Source: Eubacteriales bacterium
GTDB lineage: Bacteria > Bacillota > Clostridia > Lachnospirales > Lachnospiraceae
DNA length: 64,000 nucleotides
Assembly: GCA_030537195.1 (NCBI GenBank)
Contig: JAUNOK010000003.1
Span: 78,932 to 142,931, forward strand
Direction: 5' to 3'
The translations under genes were made by a program, and so were the position numbers. Below are positions 17,136 through 25,861 of the stretch, in pieces. Under the pieces are notes generated by a model. It saw only the letters and a program-made list of their open reading frames with translations, had not been told where the DNA came from and did no database searches. Within the stretch, counting starts at the first letter, position 1; the number at the start of each line of letters is the position of its first letter.

Positions 17136-18521
17136 TTACTTTTTATAAATTTCTCTCTTTTTATTAACAATAATAACTATCGCGGAAACTAATCCGGCAG
17201 CAACAATTATTGAAATATACATCACAGCCTTTCTGCTGTCTCCTGTTTTAACTGATTCCTCATCAGCAGCAACCTCTCCAACACGCTGTGTTGCACTGCT
17301 TTCAGCAACACTTGATGTAGCACTTATAGTTGTTGGCTGTTGTGTTGTAGATTCCTGCTCTGTTAGCCTTTCTGTTGTCGGCTCCTGCTTTGTTGGATTC
17401 TCCGTTGTAGATTCCTGCTCTGTCGGCTTCTCCGTCGTTGGCTCCTGCTCTGTTGGTGGTTCTGTCGGAGGTTCAACCTTATTAAGAGAAAATGTAAACT
17501 CCATTCCCCATGTTGTTTCCTGATACGGATTAGTTGTATAAGGACCATTAATATGAAGATGAGCATTAAGAATATTTCTTGTCTCCTTCATTCCGGCTTC
17601 AAGTGTTCCAGTCTTTTCATTCATATATGAATCAACATTATTCTCGTTCCTCATCCAGCTTCCTAAAGAAAGTCTTCCAGCCAGACAATCTTCATTAGTT
17701 ACAGTTCCATCATCAAGTGTAAGCATTAAAAGATTGTTATAAAACATATTGTATCCAAGGCTCGCTATATTCTTATTAGCTTCCCGTACACCAACTATAT
17801 ATCCATTAAATATTGACCCGCATATCTCCTTAACACTGAATTCATCAAGCCTTGTGCATGTTTTATCGTATTTTTTATTCATATAATCGACATAATAATC
17901 ATCAAGATCATCCAGACCATTCTTATACCCGGCTTCAATCAATGCATTTGCAATTAACTCGTTAGTATAATCTTTAGCAGAATTGCCTGTAATCCCCAGT
18001 AAATCCTTTAAAGCCGAGTTGCTTGTCCTCCACACTGTACTCTTTGCCGCAATAGGACGATTACTTAATGCTGTATATGCTCCCTTAACATATTCTGCAT
18101 CAGTATTATCATATGTGTATGCCATATCAGCATCCTTTTCTTCGACATAATTGCCATCCGTAATCTTCATTGAACCATTGCTGTATACATACTCATTTTT
18201 AGACAGATTAATTATATTAACATAAAAATTTTCTCCATCCCCCGGTACATAAGTTCCAGCCTCATAATGCTTTATCAGGTCACCTATAAGGTCAATTTTA
18301 ATTGTACTTCCATCGTAATCTTCTGGTATTGTATATTCGAAATAATAATTGTACTGCCATTTCTTCTTGTCGTATTCATCCTTAATAGCTACTGTAACAC
18401 CTTCCGAACCGGTGTTTTCTTTTGCAAATGTGTTCTCTGCCTTTATGCTTCCAATTAAACCGGAAATCAAAGCTATAATTATCGTCAGTATTGCTGTCAC
18501 TTTAAACAGTCTCTTTTTCAT
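17136..18521 (-). CDS. secreted cell-wall-anchored protein with Thr/Glu-rich stalk
   Basis: The 461-residue protein has a signal peptide (KKRLFKVTAILTIIIALISG, cut near residue 28) and an extracellular domain of about 330 residues that I do not recognise. Next comes a low-complexity stalk of PTEQEPTTE-like units encoded at about 17330-17480. The C-terminus has VKTGD at 424-428, a hydrophobic helix and the positive tail KKREIYKK, the layout of a sortase substrate with a non-LPXTG motif as seen in clostridia. Wall anchoring is therefore inferred. AGGGAGG and AAAGG precede the ATG. It is followed at 3 bases by the unrecognised 222-residue gene, which may assist it. Confidence 0.7.
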   Translation of the reverse strand: MKKRLFKVTAILTIIIALISGLIGSIKAENTFAKENTGSEGVTVAIKDEYDKKKWQYNYYFEYTIPEDYDGSTIKIDLIGDLIKHYEAGTYVPGDGENFYVNIINLSKNEYVYSNGSMKITDGNYVEEKDADMAYTYDNTDAEYVKGAYTALSNRPIAAKSTVWRTSNSALKDLLGITGNSAKDYTNELIANALIEAGYKNGLDDLDDYYVDYMNKKYDKTCTRLDEFSVKEICGSIFNGYIVGVREANKNIASLGYNMFYNNLLMLTLDDGTVTNEDCLAGRLSLGSWMRNENNVDSYMNEKTGTLEAGMKETRNILNAHLHINGPYTTNPYQETTWGMEFTFSLNKVEPPTEPPTEQEPTTEKPTEQESTTENPTKQEPTTERLTEQESTTQQPTTISATSSVAESSATQRVGEVAADEESVKTGDSRKAVMYISIIVAAGLVSAIVIIVNKKREIYKK

Positions 18522-18595
18522 TTACCTTTCTGTCCTCCCTTTTATTATAGACGTCTATATTCTATTCACTTTTTTCCGGTTTCATACATAAAAAC

Positions 18596-18630
18596 GGCAG
18601 CCGCCCTGTTGATCACACAGGACGGCTGCC
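18596..18630 (-). terminator. intrinsic terminator after the P-II gene
   Basis: GGCAGCCG plus CCTGT on the left and ACAGG plus CGGCTGCC on the right form a 13-bp stem with one mismatch; on the minus strand it is followed by GTTTTTATG. It ends the SDR/kinase/permease/P-II run. Confidence 0.85.
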
Positions 18631-18664
18631 TCTATAAAAAGATTAGGGAAGTAAGAAAGCTTTA

Positions 18665-19006
18665 TCACAGAGCGTCATTGCCGGTTTCACCGGTTCTTAT
18701 CTTGACTGCTCCCTCAATATCCTTGATGAATATCTTACCATCACCAAAACTGTTAGTATTAAGTTCTTCCAATACCTTGTTAATTATGCCTTCGACTATC
18801 TCATCTTTTACTACAGTTCTTACACTTAATTTAGGTAAAAGATTAATACCCGGATTTTCATCTCTTGTATATACCTGACCTGCGCCCTTCTGGTGTCCAT
18901 ATCCAAATATTGTTGTAATCATTACACCTCTTGCGCCCTCACTGTCAAGAATCCTTTTAAGATTCTCAAGCTTCTCAGGTTTAATAACTATTTCTAATTC
19001 TTTCAT
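18665..19006 (-). CDS. P-II family signal-transduction protein (GlnB/GlnK-like)
   Basis: P-II proteins bind ATP/ADP and 2-oxoglutarate and control transporters or enzymes by contact. The 113-residue product has canonical parts: ELEIVIKPEKLENLK, GYGHQKG at 35-41, the B-loop GDGKIF and the C-loop KIRTGETG. The T-loop is odd: it keeps Tyr46 but has Asn at the uridylylated Tyr51 position and is one residue longer (QVYTRDENPGINLLPK). That argues against GlnD-type control and for a private partner. The ATG at 19006 is chosen over an upstream frame start because of AGAGG in front and the family N-terminus. It directly follows an APC permease gene, its likely target. Confidence 0.92.
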   Translation of the reverse strand: MKELEIVIKPEKLENLKRILDSEGARGVMITTIFGYGHQKGAGQVYTRDENPGINLLPKLSVRTVVKDEIVEGIINKVLEELNTNSFGDGKIFIKDIEGAVKIRTGETGNDAL

Positions 19007-19079
19007 AAGCCATAACCTCTTTCCTTCACAATTTCCTTTATATTTCACTCCACATTTTTCTTCGTATTATCACTGCATT

Positions 19080-20483
19080 TTAATATTCCTTATCACCATC
19101 AGGAGTCTTCATCCATACCTTTTCATGCTTCCACTTGATAAGAATCATGTACAGCCAGAGAACAAGACCTACACCCATATATCCTGCAAATCCTAACCAT
19201 GTTGCCTTTCCGATACCGATAGTACAGAAGAATGCGATAACAGCCATGATTATAAGTGAAGCAACCTTAAGTGCTGTTGCACATTTGTATGGTCTATCCC
19301 ATTCAGGATGCTTCTTTAAAAGAACTAGTGAAGATATTGACGTAATCACATAACACAATGCACACGCGAATGCCATCAGGTCAAAGAATGCTGTAATGCT
19401 CTGCATTGCAATGAATCCGATACTTACAACAAGAATAAGTATGTTAGGAAGTGTTGGCTGGTTGTACTTATTAGTGTATGAGAACTGCTTAGGAAGGAAA
19501 TTCTGACGACCCATAGCGTATATCATACGGACACCTGAATACCAGAAACCAAGTACTGATGTACCGATTGGGAATACAACTCCTACAATACCCATTATAA
19601 GGACAAACCATGCAATCTTATCACCGAAGCAGTACTGTAATGCTTCAAATGTGATGAATGGATGGCAGTCACCGCCATTAGTAAGCTCTGCCCAAGGCAT
19701 TGCACCTGCAAGACAGAAGTAGAAAATTGTATATATGGCACCACATGTTACAACTGAACCAAGAATAGCTTTCTTCTGGTCCTTAATTGGGAAGTCGCCT
19801 TCCTCAACCATTGCTGGTACTGTCTCAAATCCAAAGTATGGTGTTATCATAAATGAACAGCCGACAACCCATGCAATACCGGTTGCAAAGTTACCACCCC
19901 ACTGCTTTTCATTGCTGCTTGTAAAGAAATCTGCGAAGTTAGCAATGCTCCAGTGGCCGCTGAACAGGAAAAGTAATGAACAGATAAGAATACCTGCGAT
20001 ACCAGCCATAAGCATGAATGACTGAACCTTGCCTGCTACAACATTTTTATATAGACTAAGTACACACCAGAAACAGAGTACTACTGAGCCGACAATAACT
20101 GCCTTGCCGCCTGTAAGTCCTAAGCCAAACTGATGATTTAACCATTCGATAATTCCAAGTACACCTGCTGCAGGAACGGCTATCCATGCACACATGATAA
20201 GCCACGCTGACCAGAAACCTGCATGCTTGTTAATACCTACCGTGTTAAATACCAGACATGAACCTGTACTTGGTAACATTGTTGAAAATTCTGCATACAC
20301 AAATGCTGTTGGCAGTACTGCCAGTGTCATAAGTGCAAATGCTAAGAATGTTCCAGGACCTGTATATGACATGAATATACCGTCCCAGTAACACATGAAT
20401 GTAAATATTGCTCCCGTTGCCATCGCATATACATAAATCAGCTTCATTGATTTAGATAATGCATTTGTCTTCTTTTCGCCCAT
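19080..20483 (-). CDS. APC family amino acid permease
   Basis: The 467-residue protein has 12 predicted membrane helices and APC-family features: GAIFTFMCYWDGIFMSYTGPGTFLAF at the N-terminus (the GxG-type unwound helix), EFSTMLPSTGS in helix 2, FGFETVPAMVEEGDFP near 215-232 and PNILILVVSIGFIA later. It should import an amino acid or amine; the substrate is not determined. AGGGAGG precedes the ATG. The P-II gene follows after 73 bases, and the kinase-like and SDR genes precede it in the same direction, suggesting an uptake-and-metabolism unit under P-II control. Confidence 0.9.
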   Translation of the reverse strand: MGEKKTNALSKSMKLIYVYAMATGAIFTFMCYWDGIFMSYTGPGTFLAFALMTLAVLPTAFVYAEFSTMLPSTGSCLVFNTVGINKHAGFWSAWLIMCAWIAVPAAGVLGIIEWLNHQFGLGLTGGKAVIVGSVVLCFWCVLSLYKNVVAGKVQSFMLMAGIAGILICSLLFLFSGHWSIANFADFFTSSNEKQWGGNFATGIAWVVGCSFMITPYFGFETVPAMVEEGDFPIKDQKKAILGSVVTCGAIYTIFYFCLAGAMPWAELTNGGDCHPFITFEALQYCFGDKIAWFVLIMGIVGVVFPIGTSVLGFWYSGVRMIYAMGRQNFLPKQFSYTNKYNQPTLPNILILVVSIGFIAMQSITAFFDLMAFACALCYVITSISSLVLLKKHPEWDRPYKCATALKVASLIIMAVIAFFCTIGIGKATWLGFAGYMGVGLVLWLYMILIKWKHEKVWMKTPDGDKEY

Positions 20484-20539
20484 AATAGCTTCCTCCCTTA
20501 TTGTAGTCCGTTTCGTTGTTACGAAGATTTCTTATGTGC

Positions 20540-21535
20540 CTAGCCGAATAATCTAAGATATCTTTCAGCTAATTCCATGGTTCCGTCCATCCAGCCAACA
20601 CTTAATTCTGCTACCGGACCCGATTCCTGATGAGATGCAAGCCATGCTGTAAGCTGTAATCTTCTCATCATTATAAATGTGTCTATTTCTTCAAAATCCG
20701 TATCAGTAAACGGAAGAACCTTCTTATATCCTGCAAGCCATGCATTTACAAGCTTTGGAACAATTGGCTTGTCCTCTATAAAGCTCAGTGCTGATGCAAG
20801 GTCATGCAGATGCCAGCCAAAGCCGCAGTCATCAAAATCTATAACCTTAATCTGGTCACCCTCGATAAGCAGATTAGCCAATCTTAAATCAGCATGTATA
20901 AGACCGAAGTTATTCTCATTAGTTCCATACCTTTCAAGTCTTCTCTTAATTATTCTTGAAACCTCTGACAATATATTTTCTGCCTCTGGTGTCATATCAG
21001 GAAATGCTCTCCAGTCACCCCATGCTGCATGCTCACCTATTATCGTGTCGTAAGTCCATACCATACGGTCAAGCTTGTCTGTTCCATTCCATATCTCTGT
21101 CTGACGATGAAGATAAGCTGTTGTTTCACCAAGATATCTGAACTGCTTTACCATCTGCTCCTCGTTATTCTCATCAGGTGCATCTCCCGGAAGGTAATCA
21201 CATATAACGCAGAAATATACATTTCCATCAGGGCCTGTAACCTCCTGTATATTCTTACCGTCAAGTCCCTTTATAGGATTAGCCACAAGAAGCGGTGTGT
21301 AATCGTTAATCTGTCTTAACCACTTCATCTCTGAATTAAGCTCGTCCAATGTGTGATAACCCGGTCTGCTTATTCTAAGCACGCCTTCTTTTTCTCCTGT
21401 TTCTTTGTTCTTAACCATATAGGTTGCATTCTCTGACAGTACTATGAGTTTCGCCTCACATCTGTCCTGCCAGCCGTATTTTTCAAGCGAAGAATTTGCA
21501 ACCGCATCAAATAAATCAACATTTTCAAATGCCAT
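20540..21535 (-). CDS. APH/ChoK-like phosphotransferase (small-molecule kinase)
   Basis: The 331-residue protein has the aminoglycoside-phosphotransferase / homoserine-kinase-II fold. The Brenner motif is HADLRLANLL with Asp215 and Asn221, and the metal motif is IDFDDCGFG at 232-240. The N-lobe has VLRISRPGYHTLDELNSEMKWL. Antibiotic resistance is unlikely; homologs phosphorylate choline, homoserine, hydroxylysine or similar amines, and the neighbour amino acid permease fits that. The ATG at 21535 has GGAGG eight bases in front; the frame opens 11 codons earlier inside a hairpin. A terminator-like hairpin separates it from the SDR gene. Confidence 0.85.
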   Translation of the reverse strand: MAFENVDLFDAVANSSLEKYGWQDRCEAKLIVLSENATYMVKNKETGEKEGVLRISRPGYHTLDELNSEMKWLRQINDYTPLLVANPIKGLDGKNIQEVTGPDGNVYFCVICDYLPGDAPDENNEEQMVKQFRYLGETTAYLHRQTEIWNGTDKLDRMVWTYDTIIGEHAAWGDWRAFPDMTPEAENILSEVSRIIKRRLERYGTNENNFGLIHADLRLANLLIEGDQIKVIDFDDCGFGWHLHDLASALSFIEDKPIVPKLVNAWLAGYKKVLPFTDTDFEEIDTFIMMRRLQLTAWLASHQESGPVAELSVGWMDGTMELAERYLRLFG

Positions 21536-21554
21536 GTCATATCCTCCAATCAGA

Positions 21555-21594
21555 AAAGGCGTACACAAATCTATTAAGATTCATGTACGCCTTT
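21555..21594 (-). terminator. internal hairpin between SDR and kinase genes
   Basis: AAAGGCGTACA (21555-21565) pairs with TGTACGCCTTT (21584-21594). On the minus strand the stem is followed by TTTTCTG and then the GGAGG of the kinase gene. It looks like a partial terminator or mRNA-processing hairpin that would lower expression of the downstream genes. Confidence 0.65.
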
Positions 21595-21614
21595 GTACTT
21601 TCTTATATATTTAA

Positions 21615-22409
21615 TTACTGTCCCATAGATGTTGTTTCTGGCAATGTGCTTCCGCCGTCAATAACTATCTGTGTTCCGGTTATATAGCTTGATTCATAAC
21701 ATCCTAAGAACGCTGCAAGCTCTCCGACCTCCTCAGGGTCAGCCAGCCTCTTTAAAGGAACCGCATCTGCAATTGCCTGTATCGCTCTCTCTGGATTGTC
21801 CGGGTCTGACTGCTTTGCCATTCCTTCAACAAGCGGTGTCCTTACATATCCCGGACATATTGCATTAACCCTTATATTCTTATCTGCAAACTCTCTCGCA
21901 AGTGCTTTCGTAAATCCTACCAGCGCCGCCTTGGATGTTGCATATGCAACCTCGCCAGGGTCTGCAACCATATCTCCTGTTACGGAGCTTGTAACTACGA
22001 TTGCACCACCACCATTAGCTATCATACTTGGAATAACGGCTTTTGCCACATTCCATGCACCTTTGACATTAATATCAAGATGTAAGTCTCTATTTTCAAA
22101 TGTATTATCTTCAAGAAAGTCTTCAAGAACACATACACCTGCGTTACATACAAGCACATCAATCTTTCCATATGTATTCTCTGCAACCTCAACAAGTTTT
22201 TCAACACTCTTGTAATCAGATACATCAACCTGAACACCTGTTGCCTCATATCCTTCGCTCTTTAACTGTTCTGCAAGTTCAAGTACCTTAGGTCCTCTTG
22301 CTGCAAGCACACATTTTGCACCGTACTTTGCATATACCTTGGCGATTCCTTCTCCGATACCTTTAGAAGCACCGGTAATTACTGCTACTTTTCCTTCTAA
22401 CTTTCCCAT
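21615..22409 (-). CDS. short-chain dehydrogenase/reductase (SDR)
   Basis: A 264-residue classical SDR. The cofactor motif TGASKGIG is at 12-19, CNAGV at 88-92, and the catalytic Ser142, Tyr156 and Lys160 sit in TSSVTGD and YATSKAAL. NAICPGYVRTPLV and the C-terminal YITGTQIVIDGG are typical. An Ala-Arg pair (LAARGPKV) after beta-2 favours NADP(H) by analogy. The substrate is unknown. I prefer the ATG at 22409; a GTG four codons earlier is possible. It is the first gene of the run with the kinase, permease and P-II genes. Confidence 0.92.
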   Translation of the reverse strand: MGKLEGKVAVITGASKGIGEGIAKVYAKYGAKCVLAARGPKVLELAEQLKSEGYEATGVQVDVSDYKSVEKLVEVAENTYGKIDVLVCNAGVCVLEDFLEDNTFENRDLHLDINVKGAWNVAKAVIPSMIANGGGAIVVTSSVTGDMVADPGEVAYATSKAALVGFTKALAREFADKNIRVNAICPGYVRTPLVEGMAKQSDPDNPERAIQAIADAVPLKRLADPEEVGELAAFLGCYESSYITGTQIVIDGGSTLPETTSMGQ

Positions 22410-22634
22410 AACGCCACGCACCTTTCTTAGTTTCCTATGTCTGTGCCGGTCCTAAGCGGATATATTGCACCAGAATTTGCTCACCCTGCTTATGTATGCC
22501 TGACAACAGCTCATATTTTCCTGCCGCTGTCTGCACTACCAGCCCTGAAATGCAAGAAGGGGCACGAAAGCTTTCGCCTTCGTGCCCCTTTGCACTTCGC
22601 CATTAACTATAGTCCCAAGTGCGTGAAATTGCAA
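22410..22634 (-). promoter_or_regulatory. promoter and structured 5' leader of the SDR operon
   Basis: On the minus strand TTGCAA (22634-22629), 17 bases, then TATAGT (22611-22606) form a near-ideal promoter. Transcription would begin near 22599, right at the base of a long hairpin (22598-22547). Its inner 12-bp stem, AAGGGGCACGAA (22557-22568) with TTCGTGCCCCTT (22579-22590), is perfect, and its outer arms are GAAGTGCA and TGCATTTC. No T-run follows, so it is not a plain terminator. About 135 further untranslated bases with weaker pairings (GACAGC with GCTGTTGTC) lead to the SDR start. It matches none of the riboswitch cores I know. Confidence 0.6.
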
Positions 22635-22689
22635 CGATAAAAATATGCGTTTTTTCCTTAATTCATAAGGTGATTTTTCAAAAATTTCT

Positions 22690-23931
22690 TTATTCGTAAA
22701 GTGGGTACTTGTCTGTAAGTCCCTTAACAAGCTCCATAGCCTTAGCCTGATTAGCGTCAACATCTTCAACAAGCATAGCAATTGCTTCTGCAACAACATC
22801 CATATCAGCTTCGTTGAAGCCTCTTGTTGTAACAGCTGCTGTACCAAGTCTGATACCACTTGTTACGAATGGAGAAGCTGGATCGTTAGGAATTGTGTTC
22901 TTGTTACATGTAATGTTAGCTGCATCAAGAAGCTTCTCAACTTCCTTACCAGTCTTACCCTTGCTTAAGAGGTTAACAAGCATAAGGTGGTTATCTGTAC
23001 CGCCAGATACAATATCAAATCCTCTGTTCATAAGTCCGTTAGCAAGTGCTGATGCGTTCTTAACAACATTTTCTGCATATACCTTAAAGCTTGGATCAAG
23101 TGCTTCCTTTAAGCATACTGCCTTACCAGCGATAACATGCATAAGAGGTCCGCCCTGGATTCCAGGGAATACAGCCTTGTTAAGCTTGAACTTCTCTGCT
23201 GCCTCTGCAGAAGCAAGAATCATACCACCTCTTGGTCCACGAAGTGTCTTATGTGTTGTTGTTGTTGTAACATCTGCATATGGAATTGGGCTTGGGTGTG
23301 CGCCACCGGCTACAAGACCTGCAATATGTGCCATATCTACCATAAGTAATGCGCCAACTTCATCACAGATTTCTCTGAACTTCTTGAAGTCGATTGTTCT
23401 TGCATAAGCAGAAGCTCCTGCAATAATCATCTTAGGCTTACATTCCTTGGCAATTCTTAATACTTCATCATAATCAATAAATCCGTCTGCTGTAACACCA
23501 TAAGGAACGATGTTAAAGTATTTTCCTGAAATATTAACTGGTGAACCATGTGATAAATGTCCACCACAGTCAAGGCTCATACCCATAACTGTATCTCCAG
23601 GATTAACAAGTGCGAAGAATACTGCTAAGTTAGCCTGTGCTCCTGAATGAGGCTGTACATTAACATATTCACAACCGAAAAGCTTCTTGGCTCTTTCAAT
23701 TGCAAGTGTCTCAACAACATCTACATACTCACAGCCGCCGTAATATCTCTTTCCAGGATATCCTTCTGCGTACTTATTAGTAAGAGGGCTTCCCATAGCT
23801 GCCATAACTGCCTTACTTACAAGGTTCTCAGAAGCAATAAGCTCAATGTGGCTTCTCTGTCTTCCAAGTTCGTCATCCATAGCCTTAGCAAGGTCTGGAT
23901 CATAGTTTAATACTTCATCAAATGAATACAT
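22690..23931 (-). CDS. glyA: serine hydroxymethyltransferase
   Basis: GlyA interconverts serine and glycine with tetrahydrofolate, feeding one-carbon units to purine and thymidylate synthesis. The 413-residue PLP enzyme shows [10 protein letters not shown] near 27-36, [14 protein letters not shown] near 58-71, [11 protein letters not shown] near 91-101 and the PLP lysine in [15 protein letters not shown] (Lys228). The ATG at 23931 has GGGAGGAAG upstream. It has its own promoter; the SDR promoter lies after its stop, so the two are separate units. purL is about 11 kb away in the same direction. Confidence 0.97.
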   Translation of the reverse strand: MYSFDEVLNYDPDLAKAMDDELGRQRSHIELIASENLVSKAVMAAMGSPLTNKYAEGYPGKRYYGGCEYVDVVETLAIERAKKLFGCEYVNVQPHSGAQANLAVFFALVNPGDTVMGMSLDCGGHLSHGSPVNISGKYFNIVPYGVTADGFIDYDEVLRIAKECKPKMIIAGASAYARTIDFKKFREICDEVGALLMVDMAHIAGLVAGGAHPSPIPYADVTTTTTHKTLRGPRGGMILASAEAAEKFKLNKAVFPGIQGGPLMHVIAGKAVCLKEALDPSFKVYAENVVKNASALANGLMNRGFDIVSGGTDNHLMLVNLLSKGKTGKEVEKLLDAANITCNKNTIPNDPASPFVTSGIRLGTAAVTTRGFNEADMDVVAEAIAMLVEDVDANQAKAMELVKGLTDKYPLYE

Positions 23932-23981
23932 ATAACTTCCTCCCATTATACTTTAGTGAAACAAAGTGTCCCTAGTTACTT

Positions 23982-24010
23982 ATGATATAATTAAATTACG
24001 GATTAGTCAA
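23982..24010 (-). promoter_or_regulatory. glyA promoter
   Basis: On the minus strand TTGACT (24010-24005), a 17-base spacer and TATCAT (23987-23982) lie about 50 bases before the glyA start. Confidence 0.6.
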
Positions 24011-24053
24011 TTTAAAGTTGTGAATTCCTGCTTTTTTTAATATTCTAAACTCA

Positions 24054-25739
24054 TTATCCAATCAGAACTTTTTTACCTTCAAATGCAAAGCCATAATGTC
24101 TGATATTCTTCTTGTCTATTCCTCTTTCTGTCAGTTCAGCGTCATAACATTTATCTTCTATCTGTTTGTGTGCAGCCCTGACAGTATCTTCAAGACATTT
24201 TTCTTCGCTTACATCTAAGACCTTGAATTCCATTATAATTGCATCATTGTTCTTAACCTTTGGAATAAGGCATACATCATATCGTCCATACCCGCTCTCT
24301 TTATTGGACTTTACCTCATATGTATCCCTTAATTCAACAAGCAGTCCGAGTACGAAACCATGATAGAATCTTTCTGGCTGTGTTCTTCCTCCCGGATGAG
24401 TACCTGCGTCAAAACTGCTGAATGTCGCAAGTGCAACTTCGTTCATATAAGAATTCATGTCCTTAATGTTGCCAGCCAGCAATGCCTTAACAAAACCATT
24501 ATAATTAGCTATGGAATTATTAAACCAGCCTTTAAACATATTCATAAACATGCTGTAAGTTTCCATATTGGTTATTCTGAGATGATATCTTGGCTCTCTC
24601 ATTATTCCAATGTATTCAGTATCTTCTACCTTAAGATAACCACTTGCAACTAAAAGACTCCATATAGCATTCTCATCTGTATCAAGCTGGTTAAATACTA
24701 TCTGCTCATCAAATGTTACTTCTATCTCATTATTTTTTAACAAATCTTCCATCTGTTCTTTAATTGCAGATGAAGACATCCTTATCAGCTTATTAGCCAG
24801 TCCATTAGAACTGGTAGACGCCCAGTATGGAAGAATCTTTTTCTCTTTAAGATAATTAGTTATCGACCACGGATTATATATATCCTTATGACTGCCAAAT
24901 GTAAAACCGTCATACCAGCTCTTTACATTTTCATAATCATGCTCTAGTCCCATCTGCTCGAGACTTGTATACACTTCTTTTTCTGTAAATCCAAAGCTCT
25001 CTGCATATTCATCTGACATACATGTTACAACTTTAAGATTATTGAGGTCTGAGAATATTGACTCCTTGCTTATTCTTGTTATACCGGTCATTATAGCCCT
25101 CTCTAGACTGGTATTTGTTTTAAATGCAGCATTAAACATACTTCTCATAAAGGCTGCAAGCTCATTCCAATATCCATTAATGTAGGCTTCCTGCATAGGT
25201 GTATCGTATTCGTCCAGAAGCACAATAACCTTACATGAATAATATCTTTCAAGATATCTGCATAAATCATTAATGCTCATGGCTGCTTCAACATCACCCA
25301 TATCTATAGACACATTTTCAAATGTTTTCTTTTCATTAGCACTAAGACAATCTCCATCAAGAATATATCTGTTATCATTATATATATTAGCTATCTGTGC
25401 TTTTATCTGCTTCTTGGCATCAGTTATATTATCAGCTTTAACTGCAGCAAAACTTATGAATATGACAGGATATTTACCTTGTATATTCCTATACTCCTCA
25501 TATTTCCATATATCAAGTCCCTCAAAGAGTTCACTTCTTCCTTTATATGTATTAGAGAAGAAGCAGTTGACCATACTCATATTAAGTGTCTTTCCAAATC
25601 TTCTTGGTCTGTTAATTAAAGTAATCACATCGTTAGATGACCACCACTCTTTTATAAAAGAAGTCTTATCTATATAAAAGCATTTTTTATCTCTGATATC
25701 ATCAAATCCCTGATTTCCAATACTGATAACATTCTCCAT
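24054..25739 (-). CDS. AAA-ATPase-like / PD-(D/E)XK nuclease family protein
   Basis: The 561-residue protein has the AAA-ATPase_like domain (PF09820 type): GNQGFDDIRDKKCFYIDKT, the P-loop variant RPRRFGKTLN at 44-53, and a Walker B-like VIVLLDEYDTPMQEAY. Near the C-terminus GRYDVCLIP...IIMEFKV is a PD-(D/E)XK core (Asp, then Glu-x-Lys) of the PDDEXK_9 type. The family is greatly expanded in gut Firmicutes and Bacteroidetes and its role is unknown. The ATG at 25739 has AGAGAGGG upstream. It stands alone between terminated neighbours. It may be mobile or defence-related, but nothing here proves that. Confidence 0.88.
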   Translation of the reverse strand: MENVISIGNQGFDDIRDKKCFYIDKTSFIKEWWSSNDVITLINRPRRFGKTLNMSMVNCFFSNTYKGRSELFEGLDIWKYEEYRNIQGKYPVIFISFAAVKADNITDAKKQIKAQIANIYNDNRYILDGDCLSANEKKTFENVSIDMGDVEAAMSINDLCRYLERYYSCKVIVLLDEYDTPMQEAYINGYWNELAAFMRSMFNAAFKTNTSLERAIMTGITRISKESIFSDLNNLKVVTCMSDEYAESFGFTEKEVYTSLEQMGLEHDYENVKSWYDGFTFGSHKDIYNPWSITNYLKEKKILPYWASTSSNGLANKLIRMSSSAIKEQMEDLLKNNEIEVTFDEQIVFNQLDTDENAIWSLLVASGYLKVEDTEYIGIMREPRYHLRITNMETYSMFMNMFKGWFNNSIANYNGFVKALLAGNIKDMNSYMNEVALATFSSFDAGTHPGGRTQPERFYHGFVLGLLVELRDTYEVKSNKESGYGRYDVCLIPKVKNNDAIIMEFKVLDVSEEKCLEDTVRAAHKQIEDKCYDAELTERGIDKKNIRHYGFAFEGKKVLIG

Positions 25740-25822
25740 TATATATCCCTCTCTGATTACAATACACACATTTTCTTTTATTATACTCTATATTGCGGAT
25801 TGTTTTCAATTCTAAATAAAAA

Positions 25823-25852
25823 AAACGAACCCACCCGAAGATGAGTCCGTTT
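25823..25852 (-). terminator. intrinsic terminator after the P-type ATPase gene
   Basis: AAACGAACCCA (25823-25833) and TGAGTCCGTTT (25842-25852) form an 11-bp stem with G-T pairs; the minus strand continues into eight or more T residues. It lies ten bases after the ATPase stop. Confidence 0.88.
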
Positions 25853-25861
25853 CATAGTTTT

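Noticed and set aside
20540..21535. aminoglycoside resistance gene
   Set aside because: The APH-like motifs are shared by many metabolic kinases, and the operon with permease, SDR and P-II points to metabolism.
22410..22600. glycine, T-box or THF riboswitch in front of the SDR gene
   Set aside because: I looked for the known core sequences (T-box GGGUGGNACCGCG, glycine and THF cores) and found none, so the leader is reported only as unclassified.
22437..22640. 67-codon plus-strand frame in the SDR leader
   Set aside because: It lies across the promoter and hairpin on the opposite strand and lacks a ribosome site.
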